From positions 1-42,261 of the forward strand of contig SBGG01000003.1 of the NCBI GenBank assembly GCA_006226685.1: a stretch of 42,261 nucleotides of DNA. The letters are read 5' to 3'. The position numbers and the translations under genes were made by a program. The stretch comes from Sphingomonadales bacterium. Lineage in GTDB: Bacteria > Pseudomonadota > Alphaproteobacteria > Sphingomonadales > Sphingomonadaceae. Shown one piece after another: positions 1 to 8,161 of the stretch; position 1 is the first letter of the stretch, and each line of letters begins with the position of its first letter. The notes below the pieces were generated by a model. The model did not search any database and had not been told where the DNA came from. It worked only from the letters and a program-made list of their open reading frames with translations.

Positions 1-1
1 T

Positions 2-39
2 TCCGGTGCTCACGTACCTTGAGTACGCTCCGCTCCGGA
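2..39. repeat. Nested inverted repeat downstream of the leftmost operon
   Basis: Arms TCCGG (2-6) and CCGGA (35-39) enclose a second pair, CGTAC (13-17) and GTACG (23-27), around a 5-base loop. The structure lies about 50 bases past the stop of the SDR gene that ends the minus-strand operon. There is no T-tract, so it is not a clear intrinsic terminator; it could be a transcript-end hairpin or part of a dispersed repeat. Bases 1-90 hold no other recognisable feature. Confidence 0.3.
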
Positions 40-90
40 TCACGCAAAATCACCATTTTCGGCTCGTCATCTTCTGAATGTCGATCCGCC

Positions 91-846
91 CTAGGTTTTC
101 GAAACAATATCGGCAATGCGTGCCGGCATCACCCGCAACAGCAGCGGCAACCATTTTGTCTGCCCGACCAGAGCCATGGGACGCCGGGCATGAAGCGAGG
201 AAAGCGTTTCTGCCGCCACGCTTTCCGGGGAAATTTTTGCTGCTGATCGATGTGCGGTCGCGGGGGTGTCGACCAATGGGGGGAGAACCTCCAGCACATG
301 TATCTGCCGTTCCGACAATTGTCGGCGCAGGCCTTCGGCAAAACCGTGCAGGCCTGCTTTGGCGGCGCCATAGGTCGGGGAACGGGTCGGCGTGACGAGT
401 GCATAGCCCGAACTCACCAATGTGATGGCCTTGATCCGTTCGAACTGCGCCAGAACCGACGCCGTCAACTGGACCGGGGCAACCAGATTGAGGGAGAATT
501 CGCTCGCCAGTTCATTGTCCGACACCTCGTGACGGGCGAAGTCATGCTCCACCAGCAGACCGGCATTGCTGACGAAAATATCGAGATCGCCGAAATGAGT
601 ATGGATGGCATTGAGGAATGCGGATCGTCCTTCGGGCTGGGTCACGTCGGCGACAACCGTATGAAGCCCGGGCCTGTCCTGCTGTATGGCGGCAAGGCTG
701 TCCGGCGAACGCGCACAGGTAAGTACCGATGCGCCCTCGGCGAGGAACGCATCGACAAGGGCAAGCCCGATGCCGGAAGTGCCGCCTGTGATCGCGACAT
801 TATTGCCCGCGAAGCGTCGACCATTCACGGCATCAGAATTTGACAT
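91..846 (-). CDS. Short-chain dehydrogenase/reductase (SDR), 251 aa
   Basis: A classical NAD(P)-dependent SDR. The Rossmann motif TGGTSGIG lies near residue 20, followed by the SNAG motif, a catalytic Ser in VSSGY and the YGAAK (YxxxK) active site. The length is normal for the family. I chose ATG at 846 because GGGAGGAG sits a few bases upstream; a longer in-frame start at 876 has no better site. The start overlaps the end of the BKACE gene by 14 bases, so the two are translationally coupled and this is the last gene of the minus-strand operon. It probably oxidises or reduces a hydroxy/keto intermediate made by the flavin monooxygenase or BKACE steps. The substrate is unknown. Confidence 0.88.
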   Translation of the reverse strand: MSNSDAVNGRRFAGNNVAITGGTSGIGLALVDAFLAEGASVLTCARSPDSLAAIQQDRPGLHTVVADVTQPEGRSAFLNAIHTHFGDLDIFVSNAGLLVEHDFARHEVSDNELASEFSLNLVAPVQLTASVLAQFERIKAITLVSSGYALVTPTRSPTYGAAKAGLHGFAEGLRRQLSERQIHVLEVLPPLVDTPATAHRSAAKISPESVAAETLSSLHARRPMALVGQTKWLPLLLRVMPARIADIVSKT

Positions 847-1759
847 TATCTCCTCCCTTGAGCGCGAGAATTTCACGCGCCTCCGCAGGAGTGGCGATTT
901 CCATCGAGAGTTGCTCTAGAATGGAACGGATCATGCGGACCTGTTCCGCATTGGATTTGGCCAGTTTGCCGGGGCCTGCGAACAAGGAATCTTCGAGACC
1001 GACCCGGACGTTGGAGCCGTTGATCGCAGCCATGGTTGCAAAGGGGATCTGATGCTTCCCCGCGGCGAGCACCGACCATTGATAGTCATCGCCAAAAAGC
1101 TTGTCCGCGATCCGCTTGGCGTGCAGCAGGTTTTCGGTATCCGCGGACTGACCGCCCAAAATGCCGAAGATGGACTGAACGAACAAGGGCGGCGTCACGA
1201 GTTTGCGATCGAGAAAATGCGCGAGTGTGTAGAGGTGCCCGGTGTCGTAGCATTCAAATTCGAACCTGGTGCCTTCGCCTTTGCCGAGGCGTTCTAGAAT
1301 CGTCTCGATGTCTTTGAACGTATTCTTGAAAACCCAGTCGCGGCTGGCTTCGATCAATATCGGTTCCCAATCATATTTGAACTGCTTCATCCGTTCGAGG
1401 ATCGGGTACAGGCCGAAGTTCATCGACCCCATATTGAGGGAGCATAGTTCCGGTGACGCGCGCAGCGGGGCCGCCAGTCGCTCGTCAATCGACATGCCCT
1501 GGCTCCCCCCGGTGGTGATGTTCACGATCGCATCGCACTGCTGCTTTATGCGCGGCAGGAATTGCATGAACACATCAGGGTCGGGCGTGGGTTTCCCCGT
1601 TTCGGGATCGCGCGCATGCAGATGCAGGACTGCGGCCCCAGCTTCGGCTGCCTCGACCGACTGGGTAGCGATCTCATCCGGGGTGAGCGGCAGATATTCC
1701 GACATGGATGGCGTATGCACGCCTCCGGTTATGGCGCAACTGATGATGACTTTTGACAT
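833..1759 (-). CDS. Beta-keto acid cleavage enzyme (BKACE, DUF849 family), 308 aa
   Basis: BKACE enzymes (founding member Kce, 3-keto-5-aminohexanoate cleavage enzyme) use Zn2+ to condense a beta-keto acid with acetyl-CoA, releasing acetoacetate and a new acyl-CoA. Here the TIM-barrel start VIISCAITGG is followed by the metal-binding HLHARD motif, with His46 and His48. The family segments NITTGG, NMGSMNFG and EFECYD are also present. Length is typical. ATG at 1759 has an AGG-type site about 7 bases upstream. It sits 54 bases after the monooxygenase gene and overlaps the SDR. In this setting it probably shortens a beta-keto acid produced by oxygenation or ring opening and delivers an acyl-CoA to beta-oxidation. 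The true substrate cannot be read from sequence. Confidence 0.9.
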   Translation of the reverse strand: MSKVIISCAITGGVHTPSMSEYLPLTPDEIATQSVEAAEAGAAVLHLHARDPETGKPTPDPDVFMQFLPRIKQQCDAIVNITTGGSQGMSIDERLAAPLRASPELCSLNMGSMNFGLYPILERMKQFKYDWEPILIEASRDWVFKNTFKDIETILERLGKGEGTRFEFECYDTGHLYTLAHFLDRKLVTPPLFVQSIFGILGGQSADTENLLHAKRIADKLFGDDYQWSVLAAGKHQIPFATMAAINGSNVRVGLEDSLFAGPGKLAKSNAEQVRMIRSILEQLSMEIATPAEAREILALKGGDNVKF

Positions 1760-1813
1760 TGTATTACCTGTATTGAGGTGATCGGGGCGGTGCGTCGCTC
1801 GTTCCTGAGCCGA

Positions 1814-3013
1814 TCAGAGGAGCGGGTTGGTCGGCGGCAATCCAACGAAGTTGCGTCCGAGCTGCTCATAGCCGATTTCGCAATCCCAATGCGCGTGGAC
1901 CGCGACCATGTTGATGTCGCGGAAGAAGCGCTGCAGGGGGCGTTCGTTGAGGAACATGGAGGACCCGCCACGATTGATCATTTCATTGACGGAGCGGCGG
2001 CAGTGATCGGTTACGAAGCCGGTCAGGGCCTTGAGTGCTATCCGTTTCTCAAGCGCATTGTCGCCGGTGGCGATCAGTTCCTGCGTGCGATGCACGATCG
2101 TGCGCGCCAGTTGCTGGGCGACGTCCAGGGCGGCAAAGGACTGGCCAACCTGGATATGTGCCTGCGGGCGCTCATTGACGGTCTGGCCGGTGTGGGTGAT
2201 GACGCGCTTCTTGATCGTTTCTGCGAAATTTGTCTGCGCGCCCTTCAGGCCGCCGCTGAAGATGCCGATAATCTCGCTGTAAATGAGCGGCATCAGCGGC
2301 CCGCGATACATGGGGTTGTCATGGATGCGGGCTCCTTCGGTCGTGCCATCCAGAAAATCCGTGTACAACTCGCTTCGATGGCTGGGGACGAAGACCTTGT
2401 CGGCGACGATGTCATTGCTTCCTGTTCCCGCCATTCCGGCCACATGCCAGACATCCTGGCAGATCACGTCCCTGGCCGGCAGAAGGAAGGTTCGGGCGCC
2501 GTCCTCGGCAACGCCGCCGACCATGACCCAGTCGGCATGCATGATCCCTGATCCCCAGGTTGCCTTGCCGCTCAGTTCCCATCCGCCGGGGACGGTCTTT
2601 ACGGTCATCATCGCGCTGGTGCTGGCCGGGAGCAGGCAGCGCGGCCCGTCGGCAAAGATTTCGGCCTGTGCCTGCTCGCTGAATCGGCACGCGAAGATAT
2701 GGTGGCCGATATAAAAGGCGGTGACCCACCCGGTGGACATGCAGGCGGAACTGATGATCTCGACAATTTCAAGCTGGGTATCGAGGCCGAGTTCCGGGCC
2801 ACCCCAGCGCCGGGGGGTAAGCGGCGTAAAAAGCCCCGCTTCGTCCAGTTTCCGAATGACGCTGTCTAGCGGTTTGCGCGCCTGCTCCGTTTCCCGCGCG
2901 AGTGCGGCAATTTCGGGCGCCAGTGCCCGGGCCCGCTCTACAAGTATTTCTTTGGTCAGTACTTCCGGAGCCACGACTCTGGGAATCTCAACCAGTGCTG
3001 CGTTCGAAGCCAT
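1814..3013 (-). CDS. Group D flavin-dependent monooxygenase (HsaA/acyl-CoA dehydrogenase fold), 399 aa
   Basis: The protein has the acyl-CoA dehydrogenase fold but resembles reduced-flavin-dependent oxygenases such as HsaA and HpaB-type hydroxylases rather than true dehydrogenases. Supporting segments are LTPRRWGGPE (about 70-80), SSACMSTGWV, GWELSGKATWGSG, HADWVMVGG, and a C-terminal four-helix bundle with RGGSSMF. ATG at 3013 follows AAGGAG with 7-base spacing. It lies between the TonB receptor gene (37 bases upstream) and BKACE (54 bases downstream). Enzymes of this type need a separate flavin reductase; none is visible in the window. The likely role is oxygenation of the compound imported by the upstream receptor. 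An atypical acyl-CoA dehydrogenase is the alternative. Confidence 0.8.
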   Translation of the reverse strand: MASNAALVEIPRVVAPEVLTKEILVERARALAPEIAALARETEQARKPLDSVIRKLDEAGLFTPLTPRRWGGPELGLDTQLEIVEIISSACMSTGWVTAFYIGHHIFACRFSEQAQAEIFADGPRCLLPASTSAMMTVKTVPGGWELSGKATWGSGIMHADWVMVGGVAEDGARTFLLPARDVICQDVWHVAGMAGTGSNDIVADKVFVPSHRSELYTDFLDGTTEGARIHDNPMYRGPLMPLIYSEIIGIFSGGLKGAQTNFAETIKKRVITHTGQTVNERPQAHIQVGQSFAALDVAQQLARTIVHRTQELIATGDNALEKRIALKALTGFVTDHCRRSVNEMINRGGSSMFLNERPLQRFFRDINMVAVHAHWDCEIGYEQLGRNFVGLPPTNPLL

Positions 3014-3050
3014 CTTTTTCTCCTTGAAAAACAGGTAGCTACAGAGTTTC

Positions 3051-5384
3051 TCAATATCTGAAGCTAAGGGTCACACCGTAAGTTGCCGGCATACCGGTGG
3101 TGCGTGCTACTGTGTCGGTCAGGTGCGATACGTTGATCACATAGAATTTGTTGCCGACGTTATTGCCCCATATTTGGGCCCGCCAATGGCCGTTGGCGCT
3201 TTCCAGACCGGCGCGCAGGCCGACCAACGCATAGCCGTCGATGCGGAAATTCGGGTTCTCGCCAAAGGCGGCATAGGTGTGCGAGCGTGCATTGACGCTC
3301 GCCCCCAGATACGCATTCAGCCTGCCAGAGAGAGAGAAGTCATATTGCGCGTCCGTGACCGATTGCCATGTAGGAGCATTGGGGAATTTTTCGCCGTTAA
3401 TGTCGATCGGGACGCCATAGGGGTTGAACGTCGAGGCCGAACCGTCAACCTGACTATCGACATAGGATAAGCCGCTGCTAAGCCTCAGGCCCCTGAAGGG
3501 GCGCAGCGTCAATTCGAGTTCGAAGCCGTCGACCTTACCCTTGGGGACGTTTTGCAGAGAAGGCAGAGGGCCGAAGGGGTCGATAACCTTATAGCCCAAT
3601 ATCTGCTTGTTACGGTAATCATAGTGAAACGCAGCGCCTGAAAGCTGAATATGATTGTTCAGCAGGCTGGTTTTCGCCCCGATTTCATAGGCCAGAACCG
3701 ATTCCTGCGTCACCGGGGCAAGCTGGCTTGCGACCACGGCGGGAAGGGGGGTGAAAGATCCGGATTTATAGCCTTTCGTCGCATTGGCATAAATCAGGGT
3801 ATTGTTGCCCGGTTTCCAGTTCAGGCCGGCTCGCCACGAGACATTATCCTCATTGAGGCTGTTTCTGACGCCATCGGGGAGGCGGGTCGGGTTTGCGCTG
3901 GATGTCCAGGTGATGCACTCGCCCGGCGCAGCCATGCTGTTGCCCGGTATCGGTGCGTAAAATGCCTCCGCCATGGCGCCGTCTCCACCGTCGGCGGTAC
4001 AGCCGTGGAAACGCCTCCACTGGTAGGAATAACGCATCGCGCCGGTGATGGTCAGCTGCGGCAACAGCGGATATTCGAGGTTGGCGAAACCGGATGCGGT
4101 TTCGATATGCTGATAATTGATGTTTTGCTGGCGGTTGTTGAAGAAGGTTCCCCAAGGGAAGGTCGCCCCGGAATTGCTGCCATTGTAGATCAACCGTTCG
4201 ACATAATCGATCGTGTCATGCTGGTAATTGCCGCCGAGCGTGTATTTGATACCGCTTATCTCACCTGCAAGACGCAGTTCCTGAGAGGTCGAGTCAATGA
4301 CAGCGTGCGGGTTCATGAGGAAGTTGGGGACAAAACTCCCCATCACATCGATACCGCGCGTACCATCGGTATTCAGGGTCGCATTGGCCTTGTAATGGGC
4401 ATAGGAGGAAATCGAGGTGAGGGTCGTATCGTCATCGAAGCGATAATCGATGCGCAGCGACAGCTGCCCCATGGAATCGTCATGCTTGAGCCGGTGATTG
4501 TCTACCCAGTCAGCCGCGCGTGGATCTTTGGGGGCGACCGGATAATCGGCGAGCGGAAGTGAAATCGGTACTCCATTCGGCACTGCGGGGGCAAATTCGA
4601 CAAATTGCGCCGCCTGCGTCTCGGACTTGTCGAGCCAGCCATTGGCGTTGAAGGAAAACGTCACGCGATCATTGGGTTCCCAGTCAAGCAGAAGGCGTGC
4701 GGTGGTGAAGTCGCGATCGCCGAGCTTGTCACCTGGGCGGGAAAGGCTGCGCTGCCACCCGCCGCGCCCCTCATGGCGTACGACCAGTCGCGCCCGTACC
4801 GTGTCCGACAGCGGGCCGCTGACGAAGACCTGCCCATCAAATTGGTTGAACCGGCCATAGGTGAGGTCCAGACCGGCCTCCATCTCCCGGGTGGGTTTTG
4901 CGGCGATATAATTGATCGCGCCGCCTGTGGCGTTCTGCCCGAACAATGTTCCCTGCGGTCCCTTAAGCACTTCCACCCGCTCAAGGTCGACGGAGGCACC
5001 TGCGGCCATGGCGAGATAGGGCAGCGGCACCTGATCGACATAAACCGTCACTGTTGGTGACATGCCTACGAAGGTGTCGTAAACGCCGATTCCGCGAATG
5101 GAAAAGACCGGCGGGCCATAGCTGCTCTGCTGATAGCTGAAACCGGGCACGATCCGTTCCAGATCGGCTGCCGATGTTATGTTCTGCCGCGCGAGCTGTG
5201 CGCCGCTAGCGGCTGTTACCGAAAGGGGAACGTCCGAAAGACGTTCGCTGCGCTTTTGGGCGGTAACGATGATCTCGTCGAAAGAATTTGATCCAGATTC
5301 CTGTGCTGTTTCAGTCGCAAGTGCAGTGCCGGACAGGCTTAAGGCGGTTGTTGTCAGCAATAACTGAATTGGAAACTTTTTCAT
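3051..5384 (-). CDS. TonB-dependent outer-membrane receptor, 777 aa
   Basis: An outer-membrane beta-barrel importer energised by TonB. A signal peptide (KKFP, then a Leu/Thr-rich core ending near ALATE) is followed by a TonB-box/plug start DEIIVTAQKRSE. The plug motifs IRGIGVYD, LKGPQGTLFGQNATGGAINY come next, then a long barrel ending in an aromatic-rich strand (LSFRY). The length is normal for the catabolic receptors that sphingomonads carry in large numbers. ATG at 5384 follows GGGAGGAGAGG. It is the first gene of the minus-strand operon, which makes it the likely uptake gate for the substrate of the monooxygenase/BKACE/SDR genes behind it. Receptors of this class take up more than siderophores, and no siderophore gene is nearby. 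Confidence 0.93.
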   Translation of the reverse strand: MKKFPIQLLLTTTALSLSGTALATETAQESGSNSFDEIIVTAQKRSERLSDVPLSVTAASGAQLARQNITSAADLERIVPGFSYQQSSYGPPVFSIRGIGVYDTFVGMSPTVTVYVDQVPLPYLAMAAGASVDLERVEVLKGPQGTLFGQNATGGAINYIAAKPTREMEAGLDLTYGRFNQFDGQVFVSGPLSDTVRARLVVRHEGRGGWQRSLSRPGDKLGDRDFTTARLLLDWEPNDRVTFSFNANGWLDKSETQAAQFVEFAPAVPNGVPISLPLADYPVAPKDPRAADWVDNHRLKHDDSMGQLSLRIDYRFDDDTTLTSISSYAHYKANATLNTDGTRGIDVMGSFVPNFLMNPHAVIDSTSQELRLAGEISGIKYTLGGNYQHDTIDYVERLIYNGSNSGATFPWGTFFNNRQQNINYQHIETASGFANLEYPLLPQLTITGAMRYSYQWRRFHGCTADGGDGAMAEAFYAPIPGNSMAAPGECITWTSSANPTRLPDGVRNSLNEDNVSWRAGLNWKPGNNTLIYANATKGYKSGSFTPLPAVVASQLAPVTQESVLAYEIGAKTSLLNNHIQLSGAAFHYDYRNKQILGYKVIDPFGPLPSLQNVPKGKVDGFELELTLRPFRGLRLSSGLSYVDSQVDGSASTFNPYGVPIDINGEKFPNAPTWQSVTDAQYDFSLSGRLNAYLGASVNARSHTYAAFGENPNFRIDGYALVGLRAGLESANGHWRAQIWGNNVGNKFYVINVSHLTDTVARTTGMPATYGVTLSFRY

Positions 5385-5721
5385 TATTTCCTCTCCTCCC
5401 TTATTAGGTGTGCAATATTCGTAGTCGAGGTGATGGTTCCTCGATCAAATGCTCAACCATTTTATCGACGCTTGGATAAAGCGAGATATCTTCGTTCTTC
5501 TGGGAGGCGGCCGCGTTTCTTGCTCTTTGGGTAGGCAAGGTGCGGACCGACTGCCCTCTCCTGAGCGTTTTAATGGAGCGATTCAATGGCACAGTCAATT
5601 AAAAATACATCGATCGTAGAAATTATGTGAACGATGGTCTGCCGATACCAATCGGAGCGGGTTCGTGCGGGATCTGGATCGCGCTTTTCAACCCAAAGGC
5701 TTGCCCCTATGGGTGATTGTC
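5385..5721. other. Divergent intergenic region between TonB receptor and TetR gene
   Basis: This 337-base region drives the receptor operon leftward and the TetR gene rightward. On the minus strand an AATTGAC element (5590-5603) could be a -35 box, but the -10 partner CATTAA is weak. A 23-base inverted-repeat-like segment (5613-5635) has arms ATCGT/ACGAT and contains GTAGAAATTA, which recurs upstream of 6543. A 64-codon minus-strand reading frame (5404-5598) has no family resemblance and a very basic, low-complexity start; I do not call it a gene. Confidence 0.6.
5612..5635. promoter_or_regulatory. Candidate TetR operator, copy 1
   Basis: The arms ATCGT (5613-5617) and ACGAT (5631-5635) flank a core with GTAGAAATTA at 5616-5625. 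The same 10-mer appears at 6454-6463, in front of the hydroxylase gene. TetR-family repressors commonly autoregulate and bind such paired sites, so this is a candidate operator of the adjacent TetR protein. Binding is inferred only. Confidence 0.35.
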
Positions 5722-6441
5722 ATGAATGAGAAAACCTCCACAGGATCGGGCGCCGTGCGTGCCGGGTCTAAGTCTGCGGAGCGCCGGGTGCCGGCGACCG
5801 CTACCGATGCGCCGCCGCAGCCGGCACAGCGTCGCAAGTCCAAGCGGCGCGAGCAGCGGCGATCGATCGATACCCGTCTGGCAATCCTGTCGGCGGCTCT
5901 CGACGAGTTTGCAGAGCGCGGTTTCGATGGCGCCAGCATGCGCCGGATAGGAGAGCGCGCAGGTCTGGATTTCACACTCATAACCTATCATTTCAGCAAT
6001 AAGGATGCCCTCTGGAAGGCGGTTGCCGAATGGGGGCTGGGGGAAATGCTGGGTGCCGAGGTGCCGGCAAACTCCGGTCTGTCCGCGAAGGACCAGGTTC
6101 GGGTCGAATTTCTGGCCTATTTCAATTTCACGACCGCCAATCCGGCGTTTCACAATTTCATGCTGCGTTCCATGTATGGAAATGAGGAGCGTATGCGCTG
6201 GATGATCGATAATTATCTCACCCGAATCCGGGAAAGCGCCAAGCCGCGGCTTGTGCAGGCTCAGGCTGACGGTGAGATGATCGAGGGGGAGCCTGATCTA
6301 CTTTATTATATCATGATTGGCGCCGTCTCCGCCCTTTCGTCATTGCGTGGTGAAATTGAGCTGACAACCGGATATCGCCTGGAAGATCCAAAGGTTCAGG
6401 CTGCCTTCTGGAATATTATCGAGCGCGTGTTTTTTCGATAA
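5722..6441 (+). CDS. TetR/AcrR family transcriptional regulator, 239 aa
   Basis: A one-component regulator. A low-complexity Arg/Ala/Pro-rich N-terminus of about 45 residues precedes the helix-turn-helix, which is visible as AILSAALDEFAERGFDGAS, RRIGERAGLDF and TLITYHFSNKDALWKAV. The remainder is the ligand-binding domain. Two starts are plausible: GTG at 5665 (GGAG with 7-base spacing, 258 aa) and ATG at 5722 (GGGTGA with 5-base spacing). I prefer 5722 because the extra 19 residues look non-native. It stands 101 bases before the hydroxylase/dioxygenase/hydrolase genes and divergent from the TonB receptor operon, so it probably controls one or both. A shared 10-mer in both control regions supports this. 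Confidence 0.88.
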   Translation: MNEKTSTGSGAVRAGSKSAERRVPATATDAPPQPAQRRKSKRREQRRSIDTRLAILSAALDEFAERGFDGASMRRIGERAGLDFTLITYHFSNKDALWKAVAEWGLGEMLGAEVPANSGLSAKDQVRVEFLAYFNFTTANPAFHNFMLRSMYGNEERMRWMIDNYLTRIRESAKPRLVQAQADGEMIEGEPDLLYYIMIGAVSALSSLRGEIELTTGYRLEDPKVQAAFWNIIERVFFR

Positions 6442-6449
6442 AATACTAC

Positions 6450-6472
6450 GTGTGTAGAAATTAAATAGACAC
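6450..6472. promoter_or_regulatory. Candidate TetR operator, copy 2
   Basis: A 23-base imperfect palindrome has arms GTGTGTA (6450-6456) and TAGACAC (6466-6472), matching at 6 of 7 positions around a 9-base centre. It contains GTAGAAATTA, identical to the 10-mer at 5616-5625. It lies between the TetR gene and the hydroxylase gene it probably regulates, about 70 bases before the start codon. Inferred from symmetry and recurrence only. Confidence 0.4.
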
Positions 6473-6542
6473 TCTCCGATCCGCGTGATAACCGGATACC
6501 CGACACAGTCATTGAGGCTGGTCTGGAGGAGGGTGTTTGTTA

Positions 6543-8159
6543 ATGGAAATGCAGCAGGAGTTCCCTGTCATAGTCGCTGGCGGTGGCCCGGTCGGGCTGG
6601 CCACGGCGTTGGACCTTCAAGCGCGTGGGATCCGGGTGCTCGTGATCGAACGCAACCCGACGACCACAAGGCATCCGAAAATGGATGTGACAAATGGCCG
6701 GAGCATGGAGCATTTCCGGAGACTCGGTGTCGCTGAACTGATCCGCGACCGTGCTGTGCCGCGCGAAAATTGCATGGACGTGTCCTGGGTTACGCGGCTC
6801 AGCGAATGGGAGCTGGCCCGTTTTCACTATCCGAACGTCTACGAATGGCGTGAGCATATCCGGCGCCATAATGATGGGACGCAGCCGCTGGAGCCGAATA
6901 TGCGGCTCAGTCAGGTGGTTCTGGAGCCTGCGCTGGTCGATTTGCTTCAGGCATCGCCGCTGGCGGAGGTGCGTTTCGGCTGGGCCTTCGAGGATTTTGT
7001 CGAGGACGAGCAGGGCGTCACTGTAACCGCTCTGGAGGTGGCAACTGGCGATCGCCATCAGCTTCGTTGCCAATTGCTGGCCGGTTGCGATGGCGGTGGT
7101 AGTCTGGTTCGTGAAAAGCTCGGCTTCGAGCTGAACGGCAAGTTCAACGTGGCACGCGTCTACATGACCCATTTTCGGTCGTCGGCTAAGGATTTTCTCC
7201 AGCGTTTCGGTGTCGCATGGCATTATCAGACGCCGGATGGGACGACGCTCATCGCGCAGGACGATGAGGAAATCTGGACATTGCACAGCCTGCTGCCGCC
7301 GGATGCGGACGATGCGGCGATCGATCCGAAGCAAATCGTCTATCGCGCGCTGGGCCGGGAATTCCCGCTGGAGGTGCTGCAGGCCAATGCATGGTCTCCG
7401 CATCTTGTGGTGGCTTCCGGCAGCGGCCGGGGCCGGGTCTGGCTTGCAGGAGATGCAATGCATCAACTCATCCCGACCGGAGGCTATGGCATGAACACCG
7501 GCATAGGGGAGGCTGCTGATCTCGCCTGGAAATTCGCTGCGGTGTTGCAGGGGTGGGGTGGCGAACGCCTGCTTCAGACGATCGATACCGAGCGGCGACC
7601 GATTGCCCAGCTCATGGTCGATTCGTCGATGCAGAATATGGCTGTGCGTTTAAAAATCGCCGAATGCTATACTCCCGAGGTTCATGAGGACAGCGATGCC
7701 GGAGCGGCTGCGCGGTCCCGCCTTTCGAAACTAATCTATGACCTCGGCAATGCGGAGAATGAGTCGCTCGGTCTCGAACTTGGCTGCCGCTATCATGGTT
7801 CGCCGATCATATGTTCTGAGGCTGACGAGCCCGAGTGGGAACGTGTCCGATTGGTTCCGACGACATGGCCTGGGGGGCGTGCGCCGCACGTTTTTCTGGA
7901 GTCGGGCGATGCGATGTTCGACCTGTTCGGTCAGGGTTTCACGCTTGTCCGGTTCGCGGAACTGGATGTGGACGGCCTGCTGGAAGCCGCTGCTGAACAT
8001 GGGGTGCCGATCAAGCTGGTCGATGTGCGGGATGCCAATGCGCGCACCGTCTATGAGCGCGATCTCGTGCTGGTAAGGCCCGATCATTATGTTGCCTGGC
8101 GCGGTAACGAGGCGCCGTCGGACCCGTTCGCAATCATAGACCAGATAAGAGGAGCCTGA
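6543..8159 (+). CDS. FAD-dependent aromatic hydroxylase (PHBH/TfdB/MhpA-like), 538 aa
   Basis: A class A flavoprotein monooxygenase that uses NAD(P)H and O2 to hydroxylate a phenolic ring. The N-terminal dinucleotide motif GGGPVGLATALDLQARGI leads to an acidic ERN. The family DG motif (AGCDGGGSLVREKLG) lies near residue 185, and the GD motif (WLAGDAMHQLIPTGGYGMN) near 305. The C-terminal 130 residues match the thioredoxin-like tail of phenol-hydroxylase-type members. ATG at 6543 lies 9 bases after GGAGGAGGG; an in-frame TTG at 6537 is too close to that site. The dioxygenase gene starts 2 bases after the stop. The likely role is ortho-hydroxylation to a catechol for the extradiol enzyme that follows. 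Confidence 0.9.
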   Translation: MEMQQEFPVIVAGGGPVGLATALDLQARGIRVLVIERNPTTTRHPKMDVTNGRSMEHFRRLGVAELIRDRAVPRENCMDVSWVTRLSEWELARFHYPNVYEWREHIRRHNDGTQPLEPNMRLSQVVLEPALVDLLQASPLAEVRFGWAFEDFVEDEQGVTVTALEVATGDRHQLRCQLLAGCDGGGSLVREKLGFELNGKFNVARVYMTHFRSSAKDFLQRFGVAWHYQTPDGTTLIAQDDEEIWTLHSLLPPDADDAAIDPKQIVYRALGREFPLEVLQANAWSPHLVVASGSGRGRVWLAGDAMHQLIPTGGYGMNTGIGEAADLAWKFAAVLQGWGGERLLQTIDTERRPIAQLMVDSSMQNMAVRLKIAECYTPEVHEDSDAGAAARSRLSKLIYDLGNAENESLGLELGCRYHGSPIICSEADEPEWERVRLVPTTWPGGRAPHVFLESGDAMFDLFGQGFTLVRFAELDVDGLLEAAAEHGVPIKLVDVRDANARTVYERDLVLVRPDHYVAWRGNEAPSDPFAIIDQIRGA

Positions 8160-8161
8160 CT

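Noticed and set aside
3651..4562. 303-codon open frame on the plus strand
   Set aside because: It lies antisense to the TonB receptor barrel, whose sequence is unmistakable; there is no upstream ribosome-binding site.
5404..5598. 64-codon minus-strand frame before the TonB receptor
   Set aside because: It sits in the divergent control region, has no recognisable domain, and its start would coincide with the candidate promoter element.
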